Shown: positions 45,303 through 57,811, counted from the stretch's first letter. The stretch is DNA of 64,000 nucleotides from Eucalyptus grandis (GCF_016545825.1 NC_052620.1:18600001-18664000); one strand, 5' to 3'. Notes: a model not told the origin generated them from the sequence alone. Numbers and translations are program-made.

Positions 45303-48300
45303 TTATTTTAAATGCAGGTCTCCGTCAAGAAACAGATAAAGTGGTATCTTAACAGCGGATGCTCAAGACACATGACAGAGACTCAAATTGCTTTATAAAG
45401 ATTGCTCAAGTAAATGGTGGAAAAGTTTCATTTGGAGGAAACATCAAAGGAAGTATTGTGGGATTTGGAACCGTGAAAATTGGAACTCTCACAATAAGTA
45501 ATGTTTCCTTAGTGGAAGGACTCAATTACAATCTTCTCAAAGATTAGTCAATTGTGTGATACTGGTTTCAAGATCTTATTTCAAGAAGGAACATGTTCTC
45601 GAATTAGTAAAGACTCTACTCGGTCTTTCATGGGTCGAAGACATGGAAATATCTATCTTCCGGATGTGAAACCAAATGAATCGCAATGCCTTATCTCAAT
45701 TCAAGACGAAGCAAGCTTATGGCACAAAAAGCTTGGTCATGTCAACATGAAGCAATTAGCCAAAATCTCTTCAAAACAGCTTGTTCGAGGACTACCCAGA
45801 TTGCCATACCAAAAGACTGATTCATGCACTCCATGTATTCTGGGAAAGCAGGTAAGAAATTCTTTTAAGCCAATTAATTATGTCTCTTCTAATCATGTAC
45901 TACAATTGCTGCATATGGATCTCTTCGGACCAACCAAACTCAAAGTATTGGGGGTAAGAAGTATTGCCTAGTAATTGTTGATGATTACTCCCGTTTACTT
46001 GGGTATATTTCCTTGCAAGTAAGTCCGAAACCTTTTCGTATTTTGAAAAATTTGCTAAAATGGTTCAAAATGAAAAAGGATGTGTTATCTCTAGTATAAG
46101 AACAGATCATGGAGGTGAATTTGAAAATCAAGATTTTACAAAATTCTCGTGATGAATCTGGGCTGTAAGCATGTGTTTTCCTCTCCATATACTCCTCAGA
46201 AAATGGAGTTGTGGAAAGAAAGAACAGATCTCTTCAAGAAATGGCTAGAACTCTTTAATTGAAAGTAAAATTTCTTCTCGATTTTGGGCTGAAGTGTTTT
46301 AACAAAGCATGCTATATCATCAATAGAGTCTTCTTAAGATCTATTCTTCAGAAAATCCCTTATGAGTTATTTAAAGAAAAGAAGCCTATTGTTTCATACT
46401 TTCATGTATTTGGTTGTAAATGTTTTATATTGAAAAATGCAAAAGATCGAGTTGGTAAGTTTGAAGAAAGATCGATGAAGGTATCTTCCTTGGATATTCT
46501 ACATCAAGCAAAGCTTACGAGTCTATAACAAGAAGAGTCGGTCCGTGGAGGAGTCAATGAATGTCAAATTTCAAGACTCAACGCAAGATGAATCAAGTAA
46601 GACTCATCAAGAAGAGTCTGAACCTGCCCCAGACCCTCCAAAGTCTACAACTCAAGAAGCATCTCAGACTCTAGAAAACCAGCATCAGGTTGTTAGTGAA
46701 GATCCAAATAAAGAAAGAGATCATCAATCGACAAATCAACAAGTAACTGGAAACATAAGTCCACATCCCAAAGATCTTATAATTGGCGAAATTAATGAAG
46801 GAATTCGCACTGCATCCAAAAGGCGAGAAGAGTCTAGTGCTGTGGCACTCGTTTCTGAAATTGAACCAAAGAGCATAGAAGAAGCTTTATCTGATGAAAG
46901 CTGGATTGAAGCTATGCAAGAAGAGCTCAGACAATTCAGCATAAATGATGTCTGGGAATTGACATCCAAACCAAAAAGTAAAACTGTTATTGGAGCTAAA
47001 TGGGTTTTCAGAAACAAGATGAACGAGAAAGGAAAAGTCGTACGAAATAAAGCAAGACTCGTGGCCAAGGGATATACGCAAGAAGAAGGAATAGACTATG
47101 ATGAGACTTACGCTCCAAAGGGCAAGGTTAGAAGCTATTCGACTATTACTTGCGTTTGCTTGTTATAAGAATTTCAGGTTATTCCAAATGGACGTCAAAA
47201 GCGCCTTCCTAAATGGATTTATCCATGAGGAAGTTTATGTGGAACAACCACCAGGGTTTGAAGACCCAAAGAAGCCGACTCGCTTCGACCGAAAAGGCTT
47301 TGTATGGTTTAAAGCAAGCACATCGGGCTTGGTACGACAGATTAAGTAAGTTCCTAATACAAAATGGTTTTGTCAAAGGTAAAGTAGATACGACTTTATT
47401 TATCAAGAAGGAAAACAAAAGTTTCTTACTTGTTCAAATATATGTGGATGATATTATTTTTGGATCCTCTAATGAAAGTCTGTGCAAGAAATTTTCAAAG
47501 TCTATGCAAGATGAGTTTGAAATGAGTATGATGGGAGAGTTAACATTCTTTCTTGGTCTTCAAGTAAAACAATTGAAGGAAGGAACTTTTATTTATCAAG
47601 AAAAATATGTTAATGATCTTGTCAAAAGGTTTGACTGGAAAAGTGCAAAAAGGTCGACATACCAATGTCAAGTTCTTTAAAGATAGACAAAGATGAAGAA
47701 GGGAAGAAAGTTGATCAAAAGCTGTACAGAGCATTATTGGATCACTTCTTTATCTTACCGCCTCTAGACCTGATATTTTGTTGAGTGTTTGCATCTCGTG
47801 CTAGGTTTCAATCGGATCCTAGAGAATCTCATCTCAATGCTGCGAAACGCATCATTAAATACGTTGCTTCATCATCAAGCATCGGTCTTTGGTATCCTAA
47901 GAAGGAGACTTTAATCTTCTGGGGATATTCGAGACGCAGATCTGGCCGGTTGCGAGTTGATAGAAAGAGCACTTCAGGAACTTGCCAGTTGCTTGGAAGT
48001 AGGACAGTGTCTTGGTTTTCAAGGAAACAAAGCACTGTGTCTCTTTCAACAACAAAAGCAGAGTATGTAGCTCTTGGAAGCTGCTGTTCGCAAATTCTAT
48101 GGATAAAACAACAGCTAAGAGATTTTGAAATTGAAGACTCATGCACGGAGATTAATTGCGACAACACCAGCGCTATCAACCTCACCAAAAATCCAATTCT
48201 CCACTCAAGAACAAAGCATATAGAGATTCGACATCACTTTATTAGAGATCATGTTCAAAATGGAGATGTTTCAATTCAATTTGTTGACTCAAAGAATCAA

Positions 48301-48372
48301 CCGGCTGATATACTCACAAAGCCTTTGGAGAAAATCAATTTGAGTCTATACGGTCCGGACTCAACATTTTGA
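45303..48372 (+). pseudogene. pol of the Sirevirus-like element
   Basis: Protease region WYLNSGCSRHMT at 45342-45377, where the catalytic Asp of the usual DSG is Asn (codon at 45351). GAG-pre-integrase LWHKKLGHVN is near 45718, integrase pieces near 45910-46260, and RT with KARLVAKGYTQEEGIDYDETY near 47060, [19 protein letters not shown] and YVDDIIFGS. RNase H has TTKAEYVAL near 48050 and HFIRDHVQNGDVSIQF, ending at 48372. Frameshifts and stops (for example near 45962, 46257, 46527, 47165, 47678) break it into about eight blocks. Non-functional. Confidence 0.87.
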
Positions 48373-48882
48373 GGTATGAGGATATCAAAGTCTAAAGACT
48401 GTCAGACTCAGGCTAACAAGACTTTATCTACTGTCTTGGCTCGACCTTTAGACTATAAGTCTTTCTCTCTCCAATCTTATCTTGAAAAGGTACGATCATC
48501 AGACTATGTTTAAATTGTTGCTATATTTAATTAACGTAAATATTGCATCGATTCATTTTCAAAAGGGAAGTTATTTTTGAAATAACTATTTTTGCGGATA
48601 AAGACAGTTATTTTGAAAAGGCATATTTTTATTTCCTTTGTGACGGTTCGTTTACTCTTCTTTTTAACCGATTGTGCACTGTCGATTTATCTTCACTTTT
48701 CTATTCACTTTTCTCTCAAAAACCCTAGAAAGCATCGATCCTCAATTCCCGTTTGTCTTCTTCGCTCAATCTTCAAAAAGTTGTCATCTTTTCTGGGAAA
48801 GTCAAGCAAGGAATCTTCCAAACACTGAGAAAGATGTCATCTTCACGAAAGTCCTCAAGAATCGCAAGGGGGACCACAGAGA
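48373..48882 (+). other. Spacer between pol and the third ORF
   Basis: AT-rich internal element sequence without a recognised coding region. It probably carries the leader or splice signals for the third ORF, if any. Confidence 0.35.
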
Positions 48883-50943
48883 ATGAGTGAGGGGCCTACG
48901 CACTTCGATCTTATCAAGATGAAGTTACTCCAGGATCAGCAACCGAGCCCACAACATTCTCAAAGCAACGTCGCTCCACCATCTAGTCCTCAAGGCGTTG
49001 TTCATCGCATCAAGAAGAAATCATCGAGGATGCACTCGTAAGAGTTCAAAAGCCCGCTTTTATTTACAAGCTATATCGTGCCTTAAAAGGAATTCGTACT
49101 CCTTTGAACTATGTTGATGAGTTTCTTAGAGACAAATGATATAGGAACGAATATATCTTTCTGCGAAAAATGGAAAGTTTGGGAATCGCTCGTAAAGGGG
49201 TGGCTGAGGAAACCCTTGCGAATATCCCAAGTGATCCTCGTGACTAGGGACCGAATCTTGTAGATGGGAATGACGATGACAATCTGTTCAGTCTATTTCA
49301 ACCGAAAATGGGTATTACGGCTGAAATTCAAGGAAAAAGGGAGATTTGTTCGGATCAAAGGAACAAAAGGATCTCGTACTTGAAATTGCTGAAGCGTGGG
49401 GTAATAAACCCTAGGAGTGTGGACTTTGATTTTCTGGATGCTTTGTGAAAGTGAACTTGAGGGAAAAGTTCAGTTATCTTCAACTTGAAAAGTTTTGCTC
49501 TGACTCAACTGAGGCTTATGCTGAATTGACTGCATATTTCTATTCAAATCTTAGCTTTTTGGATGCAAATAGATTCTCCTTCAGCGTTAAAGAACAAGAC
49601 TATGTTGTGGATATGAATATGCTGGCAAATGTGTTAGAAGTTGAGAGAGGCAAATATCAACCAATCAAAGTTTCCATTGCTCGGGCCACACTTGAACCGG
49701 TGAAGGACAGAGAACAGATGAGAAGATCACCTACTCACGGATGAATGCATTCAACATCTTGCTTCACAAGATTGTGATCAATTGCCTTCGGCCGAAATCA
49801 ACTTCCAAAACCGATGTTTCAAGCTCGAGGCAAAGTTGATGTATGCCATCCTCTCGTGGAAAGAAGTTTTCTCTCCCTCATACCGTTATGTTTCACATGT
49901 ATAGAGCAGGTGATGAAGGACAGAGGTCAACTCCCTTACCCAAGCCTTGTTACGAAGTTATTCGGACATCTGAATATTCAGCCTCCGCAAATCTTTTGTG
50001 TTCGATCATGCGATCATATGGTGGTAGGACTGAAAATGGTGACCAAAATGCGTTTGAAGGAACTGAGCAAGGAATTGGAGAAATTCAAGGAGAAGACTCC
50101 TGCCAAATCTCATCAATTCTCTTTTGCTGCTAAGAGAAAAGGGAAGGAGCCCATGGCTGCTTCATCAAAGAGAAGAAGTGCTCTCCTCGTTGAGGATGAA
50201 GATGATGACGAAGACATCACCATCTCTGCAATGGCTTTGAAGAATTTAGGTCATCCTGTTCCACAGAAAGAATCGGAACAAAAGACGAAAGAAGCAAGGG
50301 AGAAGGAAGAAGAAGAAAAAGAAGCAGAGGAGAAGGAAGAAGAAGAAAGAGAAGCAGAGCAAGAAGCAGAGGAAGAAAGACCTGAAGAAGAAAGAAGAGA
50401 AGAAGGAGAACCTGAGGAAATCTCTTCTCCACCCGTAGGCATGGAAACAGGGGAGATCGGGAGAAAGGAGTGACGTCTTCATATCCCGATGCAAGTGAAG
50501 GAGTCGGTCGCTCGCCCGAAGACCCGAAGATGTTTATGCATCTCGCCCCGGAGAAGGTCATGAAGTGTCATCGCCAAATCTGCAAGATTATGTTGATCTA
50601 CCATCTTCTCGCAGATCGAGCCGAAGCAAGTACTCGGGACCGATAATGGAGCAGATTTTCGCAGAATCATGGATATTCTCTTGGAGATGAAAGGTCGATT
50701 TATGCCTTGGGATGCGAAGTTCAAAGTTTGAAGAATGAAAGTCAAGCTTCTTCCTGTTCATTGAATGATAAGATGCAAGCCCTCTCTATTCGAATCAGGC
50801 CAATGCCAAGAGTGAGGAGGTTGTACAAATGAAGGAAGACTTTAAAAGGATGGAAGGCATCGTTCGAGTCTATGGAAGATTTCCAGCTTGTCCGCATTCC
50901 CAAGACTTCATCTCATCTTTTTTAATGATGACAAAAAGGGGGA
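48883..50943 (+). pseudogene. Third ORF of the Sirevirus-like element (env-like position)
   Basis: Begins MSEGPTHFDLIKMKLL at 48883, with stops from 49037 on. The best open parts are 49445-49744 (FSYLQLEKFCSDSTEAYAEL..., DYVVDMNMLANVLEVERG), resembling the plant retroelement-associated putative transposon-protein domain, and 49814-50473, ending in a long Lys/Glu-rich stretch with coiled-coil character. Remnants run to about 50930. The place, between pol and the 3' purine tract, is where Sireviruses carry an env-like or extra ORF of unknown function. I see no convincing signal peptide or membrane anchor, so env-like refers to position only. Confidence 0.6.
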
Positions 50944-50945
50944 GA
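50933..50945 (+). promoter_or_regulatory. Internal copy of the polypurine tract
   Basis: AAAAAGGGGGAGA, identical to the tract at 51275-51287 next to the 3' LTR. Repeated purine tracts upstream of the 3' LTR are described for Sireviruses. Confidence 0.7.
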
Positions 50946-51274
50946 GATGCATGAATGCATGATTTGATCAAAAACTTTCAATCATTTTTTAACTGTTTGT
51001 TGGATTGTGTTGTTGTTTAACTGTTTTTGACAGACTTTGACTTTGTTTTGTGTCTGGATGAGAACTGAACTAGACTTGGACTTGACTGCTTCTATTAACA
51101 AGTATTGATATCTTATGGATGGTTTTATTATATACTAGACTAACCTATTTTCTGTGGTTGTAGATTCTAGTGTTAATCTTTTAGCCATTCATCTCTATAA
51201 GATATGCATATGTGTTTGAGAAATGTTTTGCGGGTCAAAGTTATCCAAATCTGCAGGAAGGTTTTGTCACCATC

Positions 51275-51287
51275 AAAAAGGGGGAGA
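51275..51287 (+). promoter_or_regulatory. Polypurine tract at the 3' LTR
   Basis: AAAAAGGGGGAGA one base before the LTR start TGTTGG. Primes plus-strand synthesis in copia elements. Confidence 0.88.
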
Positions 51288-51288
51288 T

Positions 51289-52216
51289 TGTTGGAGAAAT
51301 CTTCGTGAAGTGTTTTGAAGTTGACAAAACGTTTCCATCGCCTAGTCCGAAGGTCTGCAGACTACGTTAGTTAAAGTCTCAAGACTTCCGGACAGCCGAC
51401 TCAAGACTCAAAGTCTATCCTCATTGACAGTCTCTAATCCGTTGAAGAAATGTTATCCAGAACTGGATGTTTTGTTCAGGATTTAACCTTATCATCTGGA
51501 GAAGATCTCGTGGTTGGAGAAAACGTATAAGAATCCTTTGATTGATCAAGATTGATTCAATGACTGAAGATTCGATGATTGTCTAAATATTATTGGAAGG
51601 TTCTACTTATGGAAACCGAGATCCTGATTGTATGGGCGAACATGATTGATGGGCTATCAACACGTTCCTTTAATAGCTCGAACAATCTTCCTAATTGATT
51701 CCGTCCAACGGGTAGATTGGAGGAATTCCTTTGGTAAGTGCCAACGGGTATGATAGCATAAAGGAGTATATAAGGAAGACGTTCTTAGTTGTTCGAGGTG
51801 TGTGCGATAGAAGAATTCCAAAGTCTGAAGCTCCTATTTGTTTAGATAAATCCTTTGAGCGAATACTTGTATTCAAAAGAGAGTCTATATTTGTGAGAGA
51901 CCTTGAGGAGGTGTGGTAAAACATCTACACTGTGGAATCAAGGCAAAGCTGTGCTGTAACTTCTCTTTTGATCATAGTGAAATCCAGCCGGTGGGCTGTC
52001 AGTGCGGAAGAGTGGACGTAGGCTTGGAATAAGCCGAACCACTATAAATCATGTGTTCAATTTTCTCTTCCTCACTCTCTCTACCTCAATCGTATTTCAT
52101 TTTGTTAATTAAGAGAGAATTTACTTTCTATCATATGTTAAGAATCGCTTCCGTATATCGATAAATTGTTTAGGCACCTATTCACCCCCCTCTAGGTACT
52201 CATACTAGCAATATCA
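51289..52216 (+). repeat. 3' LTR of the Sirevirus-like element
   Basis: TGTTGGAG...CAATATCA, matching 42617-43545 with a modest number of substitutions and one-base indels spread over its length. Confidence 0.93.
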
Positions 52217-52466
52217 CTACCGAATTGTTTTATGTGACTTTTAAAATTAAACTTTGATTCTGACATGAATTTTTTATAAGTAAAACTCATGTTCAACATG
52301 GATAATTTTCAATTGACATGGCAAAATCGTCCCTCTAGATTGATTTAAAAATGGACCTCTAATATTTGAGTGTTCTCTTTGAAGCTTGATGGTGGAAAAG
52401 AAAAAGACGGTTCTCAAAAAATCAAGCAAGCATTCTCAAAATACAATGGTAGTCGAGCATATCTAG
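52217..52466. pseudogene. Unit 1 right edge with SAUR-like N-terminal remnant
   Basis: Continues unit 1 beyond the retrotransposon and matches 62640-62800 and 63399-63440. The plus-strand frame from ATG at 52391 (MVEKKKTVLKKSSKHSQNTM) corresponds to the start of a small gene whose unit 2 copy runs into a SAUR core. Here it stops after about 25 codons at 52468, where the copia relic begins. Only a truncated start is left. Confidence 0.5.
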
Positions 52467-53048
52467 GATGAACAAAATAGAAAAATAATAGGAACTAATA
52501 TATCACATTCAATGAAAACATGTCGTATAAGGACAAACCTGTGATAGAATTTAGTGTGAAGAAACAAATGATGGAGAATAGAGAGATTGAATTGGAGGAA
52601 GTTTCTAAGAATGTTCTGATTGACTATTCAAAAACCAAAACAAGAATCACGTTCACCTGAACCCACTTTGAGAAGATATAGTAGAACACATAAACTTGTA
52701 CAAACTCCGTCATTGCATTATTTGCTTTTGACTAATGTTGGCGAATTAGAAAAATTTTCAGAAGCAGTGCAGGTTAAAGATTCTATTAAGTAGGGGTTAG
52801 CAATGCAAGATGAGTTAGATTCACTCAAGAAGAATAAAACCTAGGTGTTAACTCAATTATCAGATGAGAAAAATGCATTTACAAAACAAGTGGCTGTATT
52901 GAGTCTTGATTGTAGCAAGAGGTACAAAGCAAGTTTAGTAGTAAAATGGTTTTAGCAAATGAAAGGAATTGACTACATAGAGATTCTCTCTCAACTTGTA
53001 AAATTGACTAGTCTAAGGCTAATATTAAAGGTTGTTGCTGTGGAGAAT
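52467..53048 (+). pseudogene. Copia pol relic at the duplication junction
   Basis: Shifting frames give Tnt1-like fragments: EEVSKNVLID, LHYLLLTNVGE-like, MQDELDSLKKNKT, SKRYKASLVVKWF, MKGIDYIEILSQLVKLTSLRL and AVENMYLE, the region just before and in the RT. It is heavily decayed, with many stops. It lies exactly between unit 1 and unit 2 of the CYP81 duplication, cut where unit 2 starts. Confidence 0.78.
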
Positions 53049-53233
53049 ATGTATTTGGAGAAAAATTTGAATACTCCAATCGGATGCTTTAATGTCAATA
53101 CTAGAAAACGGACACTATACAATGAGAAAAGTCCTCCCTAAAAGTCCAAAATGCAATCCCACGGATCATCCATCACTCGGCATAGCCTACACATTCGCCA
53201 CAAAAAAGAAATAGCAAGAGTTTTGGGAAGCCT
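53049..53233. repeat. Start of CYP81 duplication unit 2
   Basis: Matches 36345-36510 of unit 1, then is interrupted by the copia element inserted at the AGCCT target site (53229-53233). Confidence 0.8.
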
Positions 53234-53774
53234 TGTTGGAACCAAAAGGACTTGGAGGGAGAGAGTACACACACAAAGAGAGATTATATTACACAATATG
53301 CCTTTGTAAAGGCTTAAGAGAGTACACACACTAACTTTGCTAAGCTTAAAACTCTCTCTAAAATCTCCTCTCTCACTCACAAAAAGAAAACTAACGTAAC
53401 CCTATATCAATAAGCACTTCACCGCCTGGACTTCAAACATGCAAGAGTTGAAGTTGAACTTTTCTTCTTGGCAGTCAAAAATTGTGGGCTGCGTTTCCTT
53501 CACGTGCAAGTTGCAAGCCACAAGATCACCTTCCTTCGTACTTCTTGAGATCTCCAGCAGCTAGTATAATAATATTTTATTGTGTGCCCAAGATACTTGT
53601 ACTTTCTTCATGATTTTTCTTCTCTGGCGGCTTAGAAAGACGTGGTGCTGTAGCACACGTTTCTTTGACGGTTTACAAACCGACTAACTCTTGCTTTCAC
53701 ACACATAGCCAAAAAACAATTAAAAGACAAATAAGATAATCAAAACACAAAACCAATTTTACTATTTTCTAACA
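53234..53774 (-). repeat. 3' LTR (element orientation) of the copia element
   Basis: Read on the plus strand it starts TGTTGGAACC and ends TTTCTAACA. It matches 57831-58370 almost perfectly. Confidence 0.95.
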
Positions 53775-53786
53775 GCCTCCCTTAAA
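53775..53786 (-). promoter_or_regulatory. Polypurine tract of the copia element
   Basis: On the minus strand the bases next to the 3' LTR read TTTAAGGGAGGC directly before TGTTAGAAA, the expected position of the plus-strand primer. Confidence 0.75.
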
Positions 53787-56700
53787 ATTGATTTTGTAAA
53801 ACTACGACACCAAGCATTTTCTTCAATTTCTCGAACAAATCCGCCTTCAATGGTTTTGTCAAAATATCTGCAATCTGGTCTTCGGATTTACAGAAATCAA
53901 GTTCAATCTCACCTTCTTTAATCAGCTCACGAATATAATGATACTTGATGTCGATATGTTTGCTCCTGCCATGAAATACGGGATTCTTGGCCAATGCAAT
54001 CGCTGACTTGTTATCACACATCAATTTAATAGGACCTTGTTGTTCATGCATAAGCTCAAAAGCATCCTTCGAAGCCACATCGCGACATGCTGCTGAAGAT
54101 ACTGCAATGTATTCTGCTTCAGCTGTTGAGAGTGCAATAACTTGTTGTTTCTTTGATGACCAAGAAATTATTCCTGATCCAAGAAAGAACGCATATCCGG
54201 AAGTGCTCTTTCGTGTTTCAGTATCACCTGCCCAATCACTTTGTCCGTATACCCCACTAAACTGAAGTTATCGGTGTAAGAATATAAAATTCCATGATCA
54301 CGAGTTCCACGACATACCTTAAAATTCTTTTTGCTGCTTGCAAATGTGATTGGTATGGTTTCTCCATAAACCGACTAATAATTCCCACGCCATAAGTTAT
54401 ATCGGCCTAGTGGTAGCCAAATATCTTAAACTGCCAACAATACTTTTGAAATAAGTGGGATTTACCAGTTCACCGGTTCCTTCTTTCTTCAACTCCAACC
54501 GTTCTGCTACAGGAGTTCGAATTGATTTGAGCGTTTCCATATTGAATCGCTTAAAAATATCATTAGCATACTTCTGCTGTGAAACAAATATGCCTTCATT
54601 TGTCTGCTTCACTTCAAGGCCCAGAAAATAGGACATTAATCCCAAATCTGTCATCTCAAATTGACTTGTCATGGCCTCCCTGAATTCAACAAACATCTTC
54701 TCACAGCTTCCTGTAAATATCAAATCATCAACATAAAGGCAAACAATTATAATATTGCCGTTAGTATTTGATTTGATATACAAAGTGTATGCTCATAAGG
54801 GCACTTTTGAAAGCCATGCTCCAACAGGTAAGTATCAATCCTCGTGTACCAAGCTCGAGGTGCCTGTTTTAGCCCCTACAACGCTTTCTTCAATTTATAA
54901 ACTTGATTTTCATGCCCTTTCTTCACATAACCTTGTGGTTGCTCCACATATACTTCCTCATCAAGAAAACCATTAAGGAATGCCGATTTCACATCCATTT
55001 GATGGATTTTCCAACGGTTATGAGCTGCAAGAGCCAAGATCATTCGAATGGTAACCGTTCGAGCCACTGGTGCAAATACTTCAAAATAATCAATACCTGG
55101 CTTTTGCTTGTAGCCTTTCACCACCAGTCTAGCTTTGTAACGGTCCACCTGACCATTGGGTTTGTACTTCGTTTTGTACACCCACTTGACACCTATAGGC
55201 TTCTTACCAGGTGGTAAAGAAGTTAGCACCCACGTGTCATTCTTTTCAATGGAGTGGATTTCTTCATCCATTGCTTGGTTCCACTTCTCATCTGCTGCTT
55301 TGCATCATCATAGGATATGGGGTCACATTCGGTAAATAAACAAAAGTTTACCATTGTTTCATTAGTGATTTCGTCACTGTCATTATGATCAACTCTTGTG
55401 ACCACATAATCCTTGAATTTTACTGGTGTCTTCTGCGGTCGTTGTGAACGACGAATCAATGGTTCTGCGGTCGTTGCTGGTGAGGAGGATGAACTACCAG
55501 GTGAAAGTGATGGATCTTCAATTGAAGATTCTTCGGTCTCCTTACCAATGGTTCATCTTCCATAGGAATGTCTTTCTGGTCAGCCTTTTGATTCCAGGTC
55601 CCGGCTTCATCTTCAAAAAATTGGACATCCCTCGCTAATAATTACCTTCTCTGACAGGATTATATAGCTTATAACCCTTAGTCACATTACCATATCCAAT
55701 GAAAATGCACTTCTTGCTTTTATCATCCAACTTTTTTTCTTCGTTCGTCCGGTATATGGGGATATGCTACGCACCCAAATACCCGTAGGAACGAAACATC
55801 TGGCTTGTTGCCGCTCCAAGCCTCTTCTGGAGTTCTTCCAAGAACACTCTTTGTTGGACACCTGTTTATCACAAATACAGCACAAGCAACGGCTTCTGCC
55901 CAAAACTTCTTCGGCAATGCTTTAGCCTTTAGCATACTTCTTGCCATTTCAAAAATTGTTCTATTCTTTCTTTCTGCTATACCGTTTTGCTGAGGAGTAT
56001 AGCTAGCAGTCAACTGACGTTTCACTCCATGAATTTTACAATAGTTGTCAAATTCATTGGAAGTAAACTCTCCACCTCTATCCGATCTCAATGTCTTTAA
56101 ATTAAGGCCACTATGTTTCTCAACATAGACTTTGAATTCTTTAAATTTGCCAAAAGCTTCGGATTTTTCTCTCAAAAAATAAGCCCATGGTTTTCTAGTA
56201 AAATCATCGACAAAAATTAGTGTGTACCTTTTTTGTCCAAATGATTCTACCTCAACAGGACCACAGATATCTGTATGTACCAACTCCGAGGTTGCTTGGC
56301 TCTTCTAGCTCTCCCAATTGGAAAAGATTTCCGATGTTGCTTTCCAACGAGACATCCTTCACATGAGCGGTCCGGAGCATCGATCAAGGGCATGCCGGTC
56401 ACCATCTTTTTCTGGACTAGTAATTTAAGTCCACGAAAATTTAGATGACCGAACCGAAGATGCCATAGCCACTTGCTATCTTTTGTCGTTGCTTGGAAAC
56501 TCAATAGAGTCTTCGTCTGAAGGGATAGAGGAAACATCCGGTTCTTCGTCATCTGTGTCGTCGTAATCAACTTATTGTTTGCGCCTCTAATGGTGCACAC
56601 ACCATTTTCAATGTTAACTTTGTGGCCTTTTTCGGATAGTTGCCCAACACTCAGCAAATTCCAAAAGAGTCCCGGCACAAAGTAAACGTCTGCAATAGTA

Positions 56701-57571
56701 ACATTAGTACCATGTTTTGAGTTGATATCAATGTTACCTTTGCCCATCACGAGAATTTTGGATTTATTCCCGAAGTTGACTTCACCACGAACCGTCTCAT
56801 CTAACTTCGAAAATAGCTCCTTTTGACCACACATGTGATTGCTGCACCCAGTATCAAGATACCAAATTTTTGTGTCCATGGTACTTGAGTCATCCATTTG
56901 GCATGCTAACACCACGCCTTCATTTGCATCGACAGCGTGCACATATTCTGGCTGCTCTTGCCCCCTGTTTGCTCGACATTCGGATTTGTAATGTCCGAAT
57001 TTGTTACTGATTAAAACACTTGACTTTTGATTTTTCACGTGTTTGATATCTTTTAGTGGAATTCAGATTTCCACCTCTACCTCGGGCACCACCACGACCT
57101 CCACGACCTCGGCCACCATGATGACCTCCTCGATTTGATTGAGTGACCCGACTCTGCGGTGTGCTTGCTCGAATTCGAACTGATAGACTTCTGGTTCATT
57201 CTTTGCTCATGCGAACATAATGAACCCATCAACCTCTCCAACGTCATGGTTGATATATCTTGGCCTTCTTCGATCGCCGCAACCACGTAGTCAAATCTTT
57301 CAGTCAAAGACCTCAAGATTTTTTCTACGACTCGTACATCTTGGAGCTCTTCACCATTAACCCTCAGTTGGTTAACGATGGTTTGTACACGATCAAAGTA
57401 AGCCGAGATAGATTCTGAGTTATTCATGCGTAAAGACTCAAAATCTCCTCGAAGTGTTTGGAGCCGCACTCGCCTGACACGATCATCACCTTTGTAGGAT
57501 TTTTGCAATATATCCCACGCTTCTTTCGCTGTCTCCGCACTCGATATTTTTTCAAATATCGTCTCCTCCAC
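53782..57571 (-). pseudogene. gag-pol of the young copia element (frame-broken)
   Basis: On the minus strand: gag (57571-57077, UBN2-like, with LRGDFESLRMNNSESISAYF and ILRSLTERFDYVV), an Arg/Gly-rich stretch, and a knuckle remnant KFGHYKSECRAN. Protease has an intact catalytic motif in WYLDTGCSNHM. Integrase has HTDICGPV, RSDRGGEF and PQQNGIAERKNR. RT has [34 protein letters not shown] and YVDDLIF. RNase H ends KHIDIKYHYIRELI and ADILTKPLK. Frame breaks lie near 57100, 56250, 55720, 55240, 54880-54780 and 54400-54080. It cannot make its own proteins as assembled. Confidence 0.88.
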
Positions 57572-57811
57572 GGCTTAAAAGATTGCATATAATGCTTTCT
57601 GATCTTTCTTTCGAGATTCCACCAACGCTTCTTTCTCCTTCTTCCTCAAAGCATTGAATTCTTCAGCATAAGCTACTTCGGTGTAGCCGTTCTCCACCAG
57701 GTTCCACAAATCTTGGGACATGAATAGAACCTTCATCTGGACGGACCAGTTGTTGTAATTTTTTCCATTCAACTTTGGAAGTTGCAACTGAACAGAACTA
57801 GTGGATGCCAT
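57572..57811 (-). pseudogene. N-terminal gag segment of the copia element
   Basis: Starts MASTSSVQLQLPKLNGKNY at 57811, runs through LKVLFMSQDLW-like gag sequence, and ends at a TAA (57575-57577) where the continuing frame (AVEETIFEKISS) shows a Gln codon was probably lost. This single nonsense change separates it from the rest of gag. Confidence 0.8.

Larger units (their letters stand above)
42617..52216 (+). mobile_element. Sirevirus-like Ty1/copia retrotransposon, full length
   Basis: A 9600-bp element with LTRs of 929 and 928 bp, a primer-binding site for initiator tRNA-Met directly after the 5' LTR, gag, pol in copia order, an extra region after pol and a polypurine tract at the 3' LTR. 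Size, long LTRs, two gag zinc knuckles, the extra ORF after pol and a repeated purine tract fit the Sirevirus lineage. The LTRs differ at roughly 15-20 positions by eye. The 5-bp flanks are CTAAC and CTACC, one mismatch. All coding parts carry stops and frameshifts, so it is not autonomous now. Confidence 0.88.

Noticed and set aside
50277..50440. Lys/Glu-rich stretch as a separate charged protein gene
   Set aside because: In frame with the upstream third ORF of the retrotransposon; part of that remnant.
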